Notes under the pieces: model-generated
What the model was told of the DNA's origin: nothing
Database searches by the model: none
The model's input: only the letters and a program-made list of their open reading frames with translations
Assembly (NCBI GenBank): GCA_964496505.1
Contig: CAZBZV010000071.1
Coordinates: 1-14,203 of the forward strand
DNA length: 14,203 nt
Direction: 5' to 3'
From: JAABVY01 sp964496505
GTDB taxonomy: Bacteria > Zixibacteria > MSB-5A5 > JAABVY01
Made by a program: the position numbers and the translations under genes
In this document: positions 1 to 6,911 of the stretch, one piece after another
Numbering within the stretch: the first letter of the stretch is position 1
Layout: every line of letters starts with the position of its first letter

Positions 1-71
<71 letters not shown>

Positions 72-91
72 ATTTAAAACCGTGAATTCCA

Positions 92-119
92 AATTTATAA
101 GCCAGAAATCGTTTGTCAA
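92..119 (-). promoter_or_regulatory. Candidate σ70-type promoter for tRNA-Ile
   Basis: On the minus strand a perfect TTGACA (114-119) is followed after 16 bases by TAAATT (92-97), placing a start some 10-15 bases upstream of the mature tRNA 5' end at 71. TATAAA at 94-99 is a better -10 hexamer, but the spacer would be only 14. It is read by eye and is consistent with a monocistronic tRNA transcript. Confidence 0.45.
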
Positions 120-200
120 TAACTATTTCGGAATTTCCGCTCAAATTATTTAACGATAACGATTAAACAATTATTTGATTCATCCTCCAGGCGGAAATGA

Positions 201-228
201 TTGACATCAGCAACCCGTTATACATAAT
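201..228 (+). promoter_or_regulatory. σ70-type promoter of the AlkD-like gene
   Basis: TTGACA (201-206), a 16-base spacer, then CATAAT (223-228, five of six consensus bases). The predicted start near 235 gives a leader of about 27 bases holding the AAGGAG ribosome binding site at 251-256. Nothing else is recognised between the tRNA and this gene. Confidence 0.6.
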
Positions 229-261
229 TTATGCAGCCCAATTCGATCAAAAGGAGAAACT

Positions 262-999
262 ATGGACAAAATCGATAAAGCATTCAAGATGATGTTGACT
301 TATTTTAAAAAGAACGCCGATTTGAAAATAATCGAAAAATACTCGCGCTTTTTCCGTGAGGGGTACGATCCCCATGGCGTTGATCCGCATAAACTCGCTC
401 CGCAGGTCGAAGAATGGTATGAGCGGCTTGAACCGGAGTTCAAGAAATCTGATTTCAAAAAGCTGTTCGTAAAACTGATGGAAACCGGTAAGGAGGAATG
501 CTTTTCGGTAGTTATCATCTTCCTGAGATCGATGGAAAAATACTACTCTCCTGCCATATTCAAAAGCATCAAAGCCTGGGTTGGCAAATATTTCTCCAAC
601 TGGGCACAGGTCGACAGCCTTTGTGCTCGGGCATTATCGGAAATGATCTTAAATAATGTTGTCTCTTATGACGATCTGCTTGAATGGCATACACATAAAT
701 CCAAATGGGTGCGTCGATGTGTTCCGGTTGGCACGGTCTATGGTTTTTACAAACAGAAAGATATTAAGCCGGTAAAAAAGGTCGCGGACGCTCTGATTAA
801 TGATCCGGTGCGGGAAGTCGGGCAGGGTGTGGGATGGATGCTGCGGGATGCCTGGAAGGTCTACCCTGACCAAATCGAGAAGCTCCTTTTGAAACATGTC
901 AAGACCGGCAATCGCACCGCGTATCAATATGCCTGCGAGAAGATGGACAAGGAGTATCGAAAGAAGTTCAGGCGGCCGAAGGCCTCGAAATCAGCATAG
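262..999 (+). CDS. AlkD-like DNA alkylation repair protein (HEAT-like repeats)
   Basis: A 245-residue protein of the AlkD/AlkC DNA alkylation repair family, helical-repeat glycosylases that remove alkylated bases (N3- and N7-alkylpurines in characterised AlkD) without base flipping. Matching signs are NWAQVD at residues 113-118, KWVRR at 148-152 and GVGWMLRDAW at 189-198. In Bacillus cereus AlkD the active site uses W109, D113, R148 and W187. Here W114, D118 and W192 keep the same mutual spacing, and R152 lies one residue off the R148 position, so the catalytic set looks intact. The C-terminal YACEKMDKEYRKKF segment also fits the family, and the length is normal. The protein has no signal peptide and is basic at the C terminus, as expected for cytoplasmic DNA binding. 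The ATG follows AAGGAG (251-256) at good spacing. It appears monocistronic. Family assignment is strong; substrate range is inferred. Confidence 0.85.
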   Translation: MDKIDKAFKMMLTYFKKNADLKIIEKYSRFFREGYDPHGVDPHKLAPQVEEWYERLEPEFKKSDFKKLFVKLMETGKEECFSVVIIFLRSMEKYYSPAIFKSIKAWVGKYFSNWAQVDSLCARALSEMILNNVVSYDDLLEWHTHKSKWVRRCVPVGTVYGFYKQKDIKPVKKVADALINDPVREVGQGVGWMLRDAWKVYPDQIEKLLLKHVKTGNRTAYQYACEKMDKEYRKKFRRPKASKSA

Positions 1000-1076
1000 G
1001 TCACAAAGACCGCCGTTCTGGGCGAAGTGCAGGTCCGGCTTATAAGAGACTTGTTTGTCGGCGGCACCAAAAGGAT

Positions 1077-1143
1077 CGTGCGCGGCGTATGTCCTCATGC
1101 GCCGCGTCAAACAGCGCGCACCAGAAGGTACGCGCTGCACGAA
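1077..1143. repeat. Two-hairpin dispersed element, copy A1
   Basis: This is the first of three near-identical elements (others at 6311-6376 and 14003-14066). Hairpin 1 is an 11-bp stem (1081-1091 with 1096-1106, one G·T pair) and a TCCT loop. Hairpin 2 pairs CAGCGCG (112-118 of the 1000s) with CGCGCTG (1131-1137), plus ACC/GGT closing an AGAA loop. The ends CGTGC (1077-1081) and GCACG (1137-1141) can close both hairpins. Compared with A2 and A3, hairpin 2 changes on both arms together, so pairing is kept. The stretch 1000-1405 has no gene: besides this element and the palindrome after it I see only AT-rich sequence and the promoter at 1336. Confidence 0.8.
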
Positions 1144-1159
1144 TAATTCATAAAAACGG

Positions 1160-1234
1160 TCATTCTGAGCGAAGCGAAGAACCTGTTTGATTCGTGAGAG
1201 ATTCTTCGGTCACTCCGTTCCCTCAGAATGGGCA
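1160..1234. repeat. Imperfect palindrome CATTCTGAG...CTCAGAATG, copy B1
   Basis: CATTCTGAG (1161-1169) is the exact reverse complement of CTCAGAATG (1222-1230). The inner arms (GCGAAGCGAAGAA against ATTCTTCGGTCACTCCGTTC) pair imperfectly, giving a long hairpin. This sequence type is a widespread intergenic palindrome in many bacteria. The right half recurs at 6190-6236. A possible relic of the left half lies at about 1012-1036 (GTTCTGGGCGAAGTG). It is not coding. Confidence 0.75.
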
Positions 1235-1335
1235 TATCTAAGTGATTCTGCATTTTTAATTGATATTTATCTATTAAGCACTTAAGAAATGGCTTCAAAA
1301 TGCTTAAAAATCGCCCATTTATAAATGCTGCTCAT

Positions 1336-1362
1336 TTTACAGGCTGTTTTTTACGATATAAT
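1336..1362 (+). promoter_or_regulatory. Candidate promoter of the tetra-hemerythrin gene
   Basis: A perfect TATAAT -10 box lies at 1357-1362, with TTTACA (1336-1341, spacer 15) or TTTTAC (1335-1340, spacer 16) as the -35 box. The -10 is strong and the -35 spacing short. The leader to the ATG at 1406 would be about 35 bases. Confidence 0.45.
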
Positions 1363-1405
1363 AAATAACGGTCAGATATAGAAACCCCGTATTTCAGAAA
1401 GACAC

Positions 1406-3061
1406 ATGCTATTTATTAATTGGATACCGGAATATAATGTTGGTATAGATGAGCTCGATCGGCAACATCGCGACCTGGTGAAATGGATTAACCAGTTTCA
1501 TGAGGCTATGGGCAAGCCGCGCGAAGGTGATAAGGCCGGCATAATCCTTTCCTGCTTAAGGGATTATGTGGTAATGCATTTTCCCGCGGAGGAAGAATTT
1601 CTTAAAATCATCCGTTATCCCCATCTGGAACAGCATAAAAAGCTGCATTCCGCTATGGCATCGGAAGTTATGGAGCTCGAAAATCGACGGAAGAAAAAAC
1701 AGCGCATTCCCTCAACCGAAGTGCTGGAACTGCTGCGCTGCTGGATTACCGACCATGTCCAGAATGAGGATGGAAAATATTCCGCATACCTAAAACATGC
1801 CTCCGGATTCGATGAGCGCTTTTACCTGATCTGGAATGCCGACCTGCGCCTCGACGGTGACCGTATCGACAGTGCTCATGAGGAGATGATTCGGCTTTTC
1901 AACAGACTGCATGCCGCACTTAGTCTTGGAGACAGCGAATCTAAAATTGAAGCTCATCTTAACGACTTCTTCAATTTCTGCCAGACGATTTTTGCAGATG
2001 AAGAGGAGTTAATGGAGCGGATTATGTACTCCCATTACGAGGTGCATCGGGCCGATCATGAGAGCCTTCTGGGGAGGTCATATGAAATCCGTTTCAAATT
2101 GAAATCCGACAGCACGCGGGAAAACGCCGAGGGATTGAAATTCCTGGCGGAATGGATAATCGAGCATATCGAGGGCGAGGCGGCACGCTATGTGAATTAT
2201 GTCAATCAGAATAACGTTTCCCCTGAGACCATGTTCGCAACCTGGGACAGGAATTACAGCATCGATATTGATGAGTTCGACAGTCAGCACAAAAAGCTCT
2301 TGAAAAGTATAAATCATATCCATGATCTTGATGGAAGCGACAATCGAGCCCGTGGGGTCGAGCACGCCCTGAATCAGCTTATTAACGACGTCAAGTTCCA
2401 TACCTTTGCCGAGGAAGACCTGATGCGGAAGATCAAGTACCCGAAAGCGGACTGGCATAAAAAGGAGCATGAGAAGATTATCAAAAACCTTCTGGAGATA
2501 CAGAAGAATCATATCCTCGGCAAGGCCGCCGATCCGGTCAAATTGGCAAACCTGCTAAAGAACTGGCTGATCGATCATATTCACAGCGCGGACAAGGATT
2601 ACAGCAAATTCTTCCGCAAAGACGCTATCAACCTGGCCAAGCTGTTTGTCTCATGGGATCAGAGCCTGAGTGTGGGACTGGCTGATCTGGATAAGCAGCA
2701 TAAAAATATCTTCCATATTTTAAATCAGCTTCACGCCGCAATGAATATCGAGTCGGAGCGCAAAAACCTCAGCGGGCATCTCGAGAATCTGGCCTCGGAG
2801 ATTAAACAGCATTTTCATGCCGAGGAAGATCTGATGACCAAGATCGATTACCCGCATCTGGAGGACCATCAGAAGGCACATCGTAAACTGATTAAGCAGG
2901 TCAAATCGTTACAGATCTGGACAAAACAGGAACGCGCCATGACCGCCCGCAAGGATTTACGCCTGATCAAAAGCTGGCTAATCGACCATATCAAATACAT
3001 CGACATGAAATACGCCCGCTTCATTGCCAGGCACCAGCCGGAACGGGCTAATCAAGCGTAA
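1406..3061 (+). CDS. Protein of four tandem hemerythrin domains
   Basis: A 551-residue soluble protein built only of hemerythrin domains, which bind O2 (sometimes NO or metals) at a carboxylate-bridged di-iron site. A bacteriohemerythrin is normally one domain of about 130 residues; this has four in a row (about 3-132, 138-267, 276-405, 413-542). Domain 1 has all seven ligands: H21, H58, E62, H77, H81, H117, D122. Domains 3 (H295, H332, E336, H351, H355, H391, D396) and 4 (H432, H469, E473, H488, H492, H528, D533) are also complete. Domain 2 keeps H158, E199, H214, H218 and H254, but Ile195 and Ala259 stand where a His and the bridging Asp belong, so its site is probably impaired. There is no signal peptide, transmembrane segment or signalling domain. 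The start has only a weak purine-rich site (AGAAAGA, 1396-1402). Likely cytoplasmic oxygen buffering, delivery or sensing; the precise role is unknown. Confidence 0.93.
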   Translation: MLFINWIPEYNVGIDELDRQHRDLVKWINQFHEAMGKPREGDKAGIILSCLRDYVVMHFPAEEEFLKIIRYPHLEQHKKLHSAMASEVMELENRRKKKQRIPSTEVLELLRCWITDHVQNEDGKYSAYLKHASGFDERFYLIWNADLRLDGDRIDSAHEEMIRLFNRLHAALSLGDSESKIEAHLNDFFNFCQTIFADEEELMERIMYSHYEVHRADHESLLGRSYEIRFKLKSDSTRENAEGLKFLAEWIIEHIEGEAARYVNYVNQNNVSPETMFATWDRNYSIDIDEFDSQHKKLLKSINHIHDLDGSDNRARGVEHALNQLINDVKFHTFAEEDLMRKIKYPKADWHKKEHEKIIKNLLEIQKNHILGKAADPVKLANLLKNWLIDHIHSADKDYSKFFRKDAINLAKLFVSWDQSLSVGLADLDKQHKNIFHILNQLHAAMNIESERKNLSGHLENLASEIKQHFHAEEDLMTKIDYPHLEDHQKAHRKLIKQVKSLQIWTKQERAMTARKDLRLIKSWLIDHIKYIDMKYARFIARHQPERANQA

Positions 3062-3091
3062 TAATGTAATTTTTATCTAAATTGTTTGATC

Positions 3092-3123
3092 AAAAAAACC
3101 CGGCAAATATCTAATTTGCCGGG
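3092..3123. terminator. Bidirectional hairpin terminator between convergent genes
   Basis: CCCGGCAAAT (3099-3108) pairs perfectly with ATTTGCCGGG (3114-3123) around the five-base loop ATCTA. Seven A residues (3092-3098) become a T run on the minus strand, so this is a strong terminator for the lipoprotein gene ending at 3189. For the plus-strand hemerythrin gene the T tract after the stem is weaker (CCTTTGC). Confidence 0.85.
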
Positions 3124-3188
3124 CCTTTGCAAACACTGATTGTCAGCTCTAATCAATCATTTTTATTTTAAACTGGGTACGTTTGGAT

Positions 3189-4985
3189 TTAATTTCTGCC
3201 GCGTCCTTTCTTGCCTTTATCATCATCATCTTCGTCATCGTCGTCATCGTCGTCATCATCATCTTCATCATCATCATCGTCATCATCGTCGTAACCGTCG
3301 CAATGTCCTGGCCCAATATAGCCATTATTGTAATCATCCAGCATGCCCTGCCAGTACATTACCATATCCTGATCTTCCTCGCTGAGCTCTCCCCAGTCTT
3401 CCCAGTCGTACATAGACAGGAATTCATCGGCATCCTCAACAATATCCTCAATGGCATCGTCACTGGCACCAGCGGCAAAGTTCAGTTTGGCCGCCAGAAG
3501 CTGCGCATAGAGCTTGGTAATACCGTTACTTGGATGTCCGTATGTCATCATTTTCAGGATATCAACCGCTATCTCGGCAGAGGTTACCGGGATGCTCTTA
3601 TCACCATCATCTTCGCCCAGCCAGATTGGCAAATACTGCGAGACCATGTCAGGCTGAGGGCCAAAACCGGCATGATTCTTCCAGTAGCCGATAGTGCGGG
3701 TACAGCCATCATCATCTTCTTCCATATACAGGCCGGCGTCCCAGGTAAGATCGACTTCACCCGATTCCAGGTTGAAGCACATTGTCATACCTGTTTCAGG
3801 ATCGGCATCACTGTCAAGCGCATCATCCATACCCTGATCCATCATGGTGAAGAAATAATCATCCGGAAGCTCAAACTCGACATAATAATCGCCCGGCATG
3901 AGATCGGTGAACATATACATGCCGTCCATATCGGTCATGGTCGAGGCGATGAAATTGTCTTCGCAATCATATAAATTGACTGTTACGCCTTCGATTCCGG
4001 GTTCGCCTTCATCCTGGATACCGTCCATATCAATGTCATTCCAGACAAAATCGCCAACAGAGGCAGTCTCGACCGGGGGCGGAAGCTGTAGTGACATTGC
4101 TCCCACGACCCAGCTCAACGAGGCTCCCAGCGGGTCCTGGCTTTCGACAGAAATTATTTCCACCGTCAGAGAGGTCTCCCCGGCGGGGACATCGACCGTA
4201 ATAATCTCGGTATCCCACAAGGGGCCATCATTGGAGCCCAGGATATTATCGAATTCATTTACAGTACCGCCGACCGTTACCACAGTCTTGGTAGGTCTGT
4301 TTTCACCAACACTTCCGGCAACGATATAGATATTTGCGGTTCTGTCCATATCAGCGGCATCGAAGTTGAATGTCTGCGGAACGACAGCATCACGCGGGGC
4401 CGGAAAATCAAAGAAGGCCAGATCGAGGCCTTCACGGATCTGGATATCCGAACTGGTTCCATCATCATAGATGACCACCAGAGCGACGCCATCATTCTCA
4501 TTCAGATTATCAAAGGGATAATCCATTCCATCAACCGAATAAGTGCCAGGTCCATTCGAGACAAGGCCCATACCGGTGATATCAGCGCGATAGGCAAAGA
4601 AATCATAATCGAGGAAGAAGTATGCAGGTCCGCCGATCAGCTCGCCCTCAATTTCCATGCCCTCGAAAATAATCGTATTGTCTCCATTTAGAGGCTCGAT
4701 GTTGGTTCCGCCCGACCAGTACAGAAGTACCTGCTCGATTGAGCTGCCGGGAACATCGATTGAGATCGAATTAGGCTGGGTAAGCATGCCGGTGCCTTCG
4801 ATCACCATACCCGATCCCTGCGCAATCGGTATATCGGGTTCGCCCAGAGTTTCGGTATATACCGTAGCCTTATTCAGGGCATTTGGGCTGTTTTGTGAAG
4901 TAGAGAAATTTTCGCCTCCCTGACAGCCGACAAAAATCAGCCCCAGAATGGCAAATAATGGAAGTAAAAAGCGGAGTTTTGACAT
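3189..4985 (-). CDS. Surface lipoprotein with SdrD B-like domain, GYWKNH segment and poly-Asp tail
   Basis: I place the start at 4985 (598 residues): that ATG follows AAAGGAGGAGAG closely and opens a lipoprotein signal peptide, MSKLRF plus a hydrophobic stretch to FVG-C21. Upstream in-frame starts, up to 5081, would put a non-signal sequence first. After Cys21 comes a β-rich N-terminal region of about 280 residues (40-300, with VLLYWSGGTN at 86-95) that I cannot name with confidence. Residues 309-420 form an SdrD B-like (Cna B-type) domain, starting GDFVWNDIDMDGIQDEGEPG and ending in DLTWDAGLY, with Asp-rich loops likely to bind calcium. GYWKNH (433-438) opens a C-terminal region seen in many secreted proteins of uncertain function. 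The end is 22 Asp and 2 Glu in 24 residues (566-589), then the basic tail KGKKGRGRN. Overall very acidic. Probably anchored in a membrane and exposed outside the cytoplasm; the role is unknown. Confidence 0.85.
   Translation of the reverse strand: MSKLRFLLPLFAILGLIFVGCQGGENFSTSQNSPNALNKATVYTETLGEPDIPIAQGSGMVIEGTGMLTQPNSISIDVPGSSIEQVLLYWSGGTNIEPLNGDNTIIFEGMEIEGELIGGPAYFFLDYDFFAYRADITGMGLVSNGPGTYSVDGMDYPFDNLNENDGVALVVIYDDGTSSDIQIREGLDLAFFDFPAPRDAVVPQTFNFDAADMDRTANIYIVAGSVGENRPTKTVVTVGGTVNEFDNILGSNDGPLWDTEIITVDVPAGETSLTVEIISVESQDPLGASLSWVVGAMSLQLPPPVETASVGDFVWNDIDMDGIQDEGEPGIEGVTVNLYDCEDNFIASTMTDMDGMYMFTDLMPGDYYVEFELPDDYFFTMMDQGMDDALDSDADPETGMTMCFNLESGEVDLTWDAGLYMEEDDDGCTRTIGYWKNHAGFGPQPDMVSQYLPIWLGEDDGDKSIPVTSAEIAVDILKMMTYGHPSNGITKLYAQLLAAKLNFAAGASDDAIEDIVEDADEFLSMYDWEDWGELSEEDQDMVMYWQGMLDDYNNGYIGPGHCDGYDDDDDDDDEDDDDDDDDDDEDDDDKGKKGRGRN
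3219..3290 (-). repeat. Asp-codon (GAY) trinucleotide tract
   Basis: Twenty-four consecutive acidic codons: on the coding strand eight Asp, Glu, ten Asp, Glu, four Asp. GAT and GAC are mixed irregularly, so the protein sequence is more uniform than the DNA. That suggests selection on the acidic tail as well as slippage. The tract also creates false open frames in other registers (His-, Met- and Ile/Val-rich). Confidence 0.9.
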
Positions 4986-5050
4986 CAACTCTCCTCCTTT
5001 TGAAAGGTTTTGGGAATGAAGTAATGCTGCCCCCTGTCTTATATGTGTCA

Positions 5051-5081
5051 ATGTATGGTCAATAAAATACAGTCCATACAT
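5051..5081. promoter_or_regulatory. Perfect 8-bp inverted repeat upstream of the lipoprotein gene
   Basis: ATGTATGG (5051-5058) and CCATACAT (5074-5081) are perfect inverted repeats separated by 15 bases, 66 bases or more upstream of the start at 4985. On the minus strand TTGAC-type hexamers (5046-5051, 5057-5062) and a TATAAG lie in or just beside it. It may be an operator overlapping the promoter or a leader hairpin. I cannot assign a regulator, and no promoter with correct spacing is clear. Confidence 0.4.
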
Positions 5082-5235
5082 AGAATTCTCGTATTAAAAT
5101 GCTCAAAATCAAAAAAAAGTTTCATCCAATCGATACTTTTTAGAGGGTTTTATGGGGTTAGAATGCCGTCTCGCTATTTCATATGATATACAGCATTCTG
5201 CTTAAAACTTCCCTTTTTGTTTTAAGGAATTCTAA

Positions 5236-5264
5236 TTGACATCAATATCCTATTGAAATAGACT
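5236..5264 (+). promoter_or_regulatory. σ70-type promoter of the CPBP protease gene
   Basis: TTGACA (5236-5241), a 17-base spacer and TAGACT (5259-5264, four of six consensus bases) predict a start near 5271 and a leader of about 40 bases before the ATG at 5311. A run of thirteen T (5275-5287) lies just downstream of the predicted start. Confidence 0.5.
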
Positions 5265-5310
5265 AAGATAATACATTTTTTTTTTTAGCTTCTGCAATGT
5301 GGGAAATCTC

Positions 5311-6177
5311 ATGGGTGAAAAATCCGAGTACCGTATGCCGATATATTTGAGATTCATCGTTGTTATCACCGTACTTATTCTTGCCGTCTTGACCACACTG
5401 GGTGTACCTGAGCTGGCAGAGTTGATCGGCGCAGATATAAGCAAACTACAGGGAGCGGAATTCGAACCCACTTTCAACGTCATGACGGTTGTAATAATAT
5501 ATTCGGCTTCTCAGTTTTTGCTGATATGGCTGGTTATGCGTCTGGTTCATAAACGACCGTTGGCATCCCTTGGTTTTGACAGGCCGATTATTGCGCCGCT
5601 TTTAATCGGCACTGGAATCGGCATTGTATTGCAGGCAATCGAGGTTTCCCTTCTGGTGCTTTTCGGCAGCGATGCCAGCCTGACCTCAAATGTGCCGGCG
5701 GCAACATCGTTTTTCACCGTAATCGGCTATTTTGCGCTCTGGCTGCTATTCTTGCTAACTTTGAATTCGCTTAAGGAGGAGCTTGTTTTCAGGGCTTATC
5801 CAATTGAGCAGTTTAATGATTATCCCGGTTATATGATTTCGATTATTATTGCGGTCTCGCTGGTATTTTCGGCTGTGCATCATGTAATCGAGCCGTTTAC
5901 GCTTTCGGCGTTTATCTCGCGTTTTCTGATTGCGCTGTTGTTCTGTTATGTTTACTACCGATCCAGATCGATCTGGCTTGTTGCGGGTATACATAACGGC
6001 GTGAATTTCCTGGGCTTTTTGCTGGGCGGAAGCTGGAAATCGGGCGGGCTGTTGCATCTGTCACTGGAGTATCCCTCGGAACCAGTCTCAATCGGGATAG
6101 ATGTTTTCATTACAGCCATCGCTTTGGCGGGTTTTTATCTGTATCGGCGGAAAAAGCCTAAAATTGAAAGGATTTGA
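5311..6177 (+). CDS. CPBP (CAAX/Abi-type) family intramembrane metalloprotease
   Basis: A 288-residue polytopic membrane protein. The family diagnostic motifs are present in order: EExxxR (E156, E157, R161 in KEELVFR), FxxxH (F186, H190 in FSAVHH) and HxxxN (H228, N232 in HNGVNF). These glutamates and histidines form the metal-dependent active site of Rce1/CPBP proteases. At least six hydrophobic segments are visible, and a basic YRRKKPK tail ends the protein. Family members cleave prenylated CAAX proteins in eukaryotes; bacterial members process or confer immunity to peptides such as bacteriocins, or have unknown substrates. No peptide gene is seen beside it. The ATG at 5311 has GGGA six bases upstream; a GTG at 5299 in frame would add four residues but has no visible binding site. 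It appears monocistronic and ends at the terminator at 6246. Family call secure, substrate unknown. Confidence 0.9.
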   Translation: MGEKSEYRMPIYLRFIVVITVLILAVLTTLGVPELAELIGADISKLQGAEFEPTFNVMTVVIIYSASQFLLIWLVMRLVHKRPLASLGFDRPIIAPLLIGTGIGIVLQAIEVSLLVLFGSDASLTSNVPAATSFFTVIGYFALWLLFLLTLNSLKEELVFRAYPIEQFNDYPGYMISIIIAVSLVFSAVHHVIEPFTLSAFISRFLIALLFCYVYYRSRSIWLVAGIHNGVNFLGFLLGGSWKSGGLLHLSLEYPSEPVSIGIDVFITAIALAGFYLYRRKKPKIERI

Positions 6178-6189
6178 ATAGTCAGACTT

Positions 6190-6236
6190 CTTGATTCGGT
6201 AAAGATTCTTCGGTCGCTATGCTCCCTCAGAATGAC
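6190..6236. repeat. Right half of the CTCAGAATG palindrome, copy B2
   Basis: The sequence from TTGATTCG through AGATTCTTCGGTCGCT to CCCTCAGAATG aligns with 1187-1234. The left arm is missing or too decayed to recognise, so the full palindrome cannot form here. It lies just after the protease stop codon. Confidence 0.7.
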
Positions 6237-6245
6237 ATCTACAAA

Positions 6246-6281
6246 AAAGACCGGGCGTATCTCACGACTCGCCCGGTCTTT
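6246..6281. terminator. Shared terminator between convergent protease gene and Hdr/Sdh operon
   Basis: AAAGACCGGGCG (6246-6257) pairs perfectly over 12 bp with CGCCCGGTCTTT (6270-6281). It is flanked by A residues on the left (6243-6248), which give a T run on the minus strand, and ends TTTAT on the plus strand. It can therefore stop both the protease transcript (+) and the four-gene operon (-). Confidence 0.85.
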
Positions 6282-6310
6282 ATATGACAGCCTACTAAGT
6301 ATCTATATTT

Positions 6311-6376
6311 CGTGCGCCGCGTATGTCCTCATGCTCCGCGTCCACTGGGCGCACCGGGAGGTACGCCCAGCACGAA
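6311..6376. repeat. Two-hairpin dispersed element, copy A2
   Basis: Closely similar to 1077-1143 and 14003-14066. Hairpin 2 is intact: CTGGGCG (6345-6351) with CGCCCAG (6364-6370), then ACC/GGT around a GGGA loop. Hairpin 1 (6315-6325 with 6330-6340) has two mismatches in this copy. The ends CGTGC (6311-6315) and GCACG (6370-6374) are complementary. Lies in the downstream region of the Hdr/Sdh operon. Confidence 0.8.
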
Positions 6377-6389
6377 GTCTTTTATTTCT

Positions 6390-6420
6390 GTGCGAGGAGT
6401 ACGTCCTCGTGCTCCGCGCC
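6390..6420. repeat. Partial copy of the two-hairpin element (first hairpin only)
   Basis: GTGCGAGGAGTACGTCCTCG followed by TGCTCCGCGCC aligns with the first half of the A elements. It sits right beside A2, with the second hairpin absent. CGAGGA and TCCTCG can pair, so a small hairpin remains. It ends 14 bases before the stop codon of the HdrC-like gene. Confidence 0.6.
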
Positions 6421-6434
6421 TCTCTTTCAATAAT

Positions 6435-6899
6435 CTACGCAGTGTGTTTGCGGAAGCAGCTTACCATGACGATCTGGGGCATATCCTCCAGGACCTCGTC
6501 GGGGATCTGGTTGGGCTCGATGTAATTCACATTCTTGCGCAGGAATATCTGGCGCATGGCCTCCATCACCTTGGGAATATCGATTCCGCGGGGACATCTG
6601 ACCGCACATGTGTTACATGACGCGCACATCCAGATCGTATTGGCCTTGGCAATTTTCTGCTCCTGGCCCAGGGCCGATAGATGCATGATACCGCGCGGGG
6701 TAATCTGCAAAACCTCAACCATCGGACATCCGCCCGAGCAGGTCCCGCACTGCATGCATTTGTCGATATTCTCGCCGGAGATTTCCTTGACTTTCTCCAC
6801 GAACGCTCGTCCGAAGGTTTTCTCGGAGATCACAAAGCCAACCTTGCCGGTGCACTCTTCCGGATTTTCACAATTTTCAGTTTTCGGTTCGTCAGCCAT
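6435..6899 (-). CDS. HdrC-like 4Fe-4S dicluster protein
   Basis: A 154-residue protein with two classical [4Fe-4S] motifs: C48, C51, C54, C58-P and C92, C95, C98, C102-P. This layout, with the intervening GIMHLSALGQEQKI and the following RGIDIPKVMEAMR, is that of HdrC, the ferredoxin-like subunit of heterodisulfide reductase that passes electrons to the HdrB catalytic subunit. It is the last gene of the operon: it starts 12 bases after the flavoprotein stop, with AGAGAGGG as ribosome binding site, so the two are probably translationally coupled. The protein is soluble and has no membrane segment. By context it most likely wires the HdrB-like and Sdh-like subunits to an external donor or acceptor. 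Family call is strong; the redox partner is unknown. Confidence 0.88.
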   Translation of the reverse strand: MADEPKTENCENPEECTGKVGFVISEKTFGRAFVEKVKEISGENIDKCMQCGTCSGGCPMVEVLQITPRGIMHLSALGQEQKIAKANTIWMCASCNTCAVRCPRGIDIPKVMEAMRQIFLRKNVNYIEPNQIPDEVLEDMPQIVMVSCFRKHTA

Positions 6900-6911
6900 A
6901 ATAGCCCTCTC

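Noticed and set aside
1107..1298. 63-codon minus-strand open frame
   Set aside because: It lies across the A1 and B1 repeats; repeat-derived peptide with no start signal.
2078..2512. 144-codon minus-strand open frame within the hemerythrin gene
   Set aside because: It is antisense to domains 2 and 3, whose iron ligands fix the coding strand.
3140..3385. His/Arg-rich plus-strand open frame and a Met/Thr-rich minus-strand frame (3149-3337)
   Set aside because: Both are other registers of the same trinucleotide tract and have no domain or start signal.
3183..3974. 263-codon plus-strand open frame with an Ile/Val-rich, membrane-like start
   Set aside because: It is antisense to the Asp-rich lipoprotein gene. 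The hydrophobic start is simply the complement of the Asp codon tract, and there is no ribosome binding site.
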